Of a stretch of DNA of 64,000 nucleotides, positions 62,408 through 64,000 are shown piece by piece. The notes under the pieces were generated by a model. That model was given only the letters and a program-made list of their open reading frames with translations. It had not been told where the DNA came from and searched no databases. Source of the DNA: a gamma proteobacterium symbiont of Ctena orbiculata. Lineage in GTDB: Bacteria > Pseudomonadota > Gammaproteobacteria > Chromatiales > Chromatiaceae. A program made the position numbers and the translations under genes. Every line of letters starts with the position of its first letter. Position 1 is the first letter of the stretch. Location of the stretch: the NCBI GenBank assembly GCA_003094535.1, contig NATV01000105.1, positions 1-64,000 on the forward strand. Direction: 5' to 3'.

Positions 62408-64000
62408 ATGAGTGTTGAAGCCCATAAGGAAACCCTTGAATTTCAAGCAGAAGTAAGCCAGGTGCTCAACCTGGTAATCCGCTCCCTCTACAGTAACAAG
62501 GAGATATTCCTCCGCGAACTGATATCCAACGCCTCGGATGCCGCGGAAAAACTGAGATTTGAATCCCTGACGGATGAGGCCCTGTTCGAGGATGATCCGG
62601 AACTGAAGGTGAGGGTAACCATCGACCAGGAGGCGGGAACCGTCACCATCTCCGACAACGGTATCGGGATGAGTCGTCAGGAGGTATCGGAGACCATCGG
62701 CAGCATCGCCAGTTCTGGCACGCGCAAATTTTTTGAGTCCCTCTCCGGGGACCAGACCAAGGACAGCGAATTGATCGGCCAGTTCGGGGTCGGTTTCTAC
62801 TCCGCCTTCATTGTTGCCGACAAGGTGACCATCGTGACCCGCCGCGCCGGTTTGGGCACTGAACACGGCGTTCGCTGGGAGTCGGAGGGGGAGGGTTCCT
62901 ACACCATCGAAAACCTCGATAAGCCGGGCCGCGGCACGGATGTCACGCTCCATCTGCGAGAGGACGAAAAGGAGTTTCTGGAGAGTAATCGACTGCGCAG
63001 CGTTATCTCCAAGTTCTCCGACCACATCACCATCCCGGTGGAGATGGAGAAGGAGTACTACGGCGAAGATGAGGAGAAGCCGGAGACGCCGGAGTTCGAA
63101 CGGGTCAATAAGGGGACGGCGCTGTGGATGCGAAATCGCAGCGAGATCTCCGAAGAGGAGTACCAGGAGTTTTACAAACACGTCTCCCACGATTTCGAGA
63201 ATCCGCTGCTTTACGTCCATAACAAGGTCGAGGGAAACAACGAATATACGGCCCTGCTCTATGTACCGCAGCGGGCGCCGTTCGATCTCTGGGACAGGGA
63301 TCAGAAACATGGCGTGAAACTCTTCGTGCGCCGGGTATTCATCATGGACGAGGCGGATAAGCTGATGCCACGCTATCTGCGTTTCGTCAAAGGTGTGGTC
63401 GATTCCGACGATCTGCCGCTGAACGTATCGCGGGAGATACTGCAGCACAACCGCAAGATCGACACCATTCGCCAGGCCAATGTGAAGCGCGTGCTGAGTG
63501 CGTTGGAGAAGCTGGCGGAAGATGACAAGGAGAAGTACCAGACCTTTTGGGATCAATTTGGCAAGGTGATGAAAGAGGGACCGGCGGAAGACTACCCCAA
63601 TCGGGAACGCATCGCCGGCCTGTTGCGCTTCGCCAGTACCGACACGGACTCGGACGAGCAAACTGTCTCCCTGGCGGACTATGTATTGCGGATGCAGGAT
63701 GGCCAGGAGAAGATCTACTATATCACCGCCGACTCACCGGCCGCCGCACGCTACAGCCCCCATCTCGAGGTGCTGAAGAAGAAGGGGGTCGAGGTGTTGT
63801 TGCTCTCCGACCGGGTCGATGAGTGGCTGGTGACGAGCCTCACCGAATTTGACGGCAAGACACTGCAGTCGGTGGCCAAGGGTGCCCTCGACCTGGGCGA
63901 TCTGGAGGATAAGGAAGAGAAGGAGAGCACGGAGAAACAGACTGAAGCGCACAAGAAGCTGCTGCAACGGATGCAGGACGTGCTGGGGGAAGCGGTAAAA
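62408..64000 (+). CDS. htpG: Molecular chaperone HtpG, truncated by window end
   Basis: ATG 62408: [52 protein letters not shown]; open frame to the window end. Confidence 0.98.
   Translation, partial: MSVEAHKETLEFQAEVSQVLNLVIRSLYSNKEIFLRELISNASDAAEKLRFESLTDEALFEDDPELKVRVTIDQEAGTVTISDNGIGMSRQEVSETIGSIASSGTRKFFESLSGDQTKDSELIGQFGVGFYSAFIVADKVTIVTRRAGLGTEHGVRWESEGEGSYTIENLDKPGRGTDVTLHLREDEKEFLESNRLRSVISKFSDHITIPVEMEKEYYGEDEEKPETPEFERVNKGTALWMRNRSEISEEEYQEFYKHVSHDFENPLLYVHNKVEGNNEYTALLYVPQRAPFDLWDRDQKHGVKLFVRRVFIMDEADKLMPRYLRFVKGVVDSDDLPLNVSREILQHNRKIDTIRQANVKRVLSALEKLAEDDKEKYQTFWDQFGKVMKEGPAEDYPNRERIAGLLRFASTDTDSDEQTVSLADYVLRMQDGQEKIYYITADSPAAARYSPHLEVLKKKGVEVLLLSDRVDEWLVTSLTEFDGKTLQSVAKGALDLGDLEDKEEKESTEKQTEAHKKLLQRMQDVLGEAVK

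Overview
This 64 kb window looks like gammaproteobacterial chromosome, judged from gene order and protein motifs only. Core landmarks are rimP-nusA-infB-rbfA-truB-rpsO-pnp (about 40.1-48.7 kb), lutABC, pgm, tRNA-Glu(TTC), and htpG running off the right edge.

Accessory content includes:
- a PhnD-like binding protein + histidine kinase + sigma54 activator module (0.4-4.2 kb)
- an ACP-FAAL-PlsC fusion overlapping a CapA-like gene (5.3-9.4 kb)
- an FN3/pectate-lyase lipoprotein
- an MFS/spermidine-synthase-like protein with a TPM-like C-terminus
- a ten-gene minus-strand oxidoreductase/lipase cluster containing an AraC regulator (16.4-25.5 kb)
- a sucrose module: SPS, SPP, fructokinase, amylosucrase (29-35 kb)
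- an ECF sigma/anti-sigma pair, a GGDEF-EAL protein, an MCP, and an outer-membrane beta-barrel.

The strongest new observation is a 39-bp element present three times (19488-19526, 21933-21971, 25529-25567). It heads each of the three apparent transcription units of the AraC cluster, 60-76 bp before the start codon. On the coding strand it is a 21-bp-phased direct repeat (TGGC.../AGGC...), as expected for an AraC-type operator.

Other observations: an in-frame UGA in an otherwise intact SDR, a frameshifted histidine kinase, a decayed duplicate of a lipase gene, and a possible small RNA or attenuated leader before rimP. All calls were made by eye; no database search was run.
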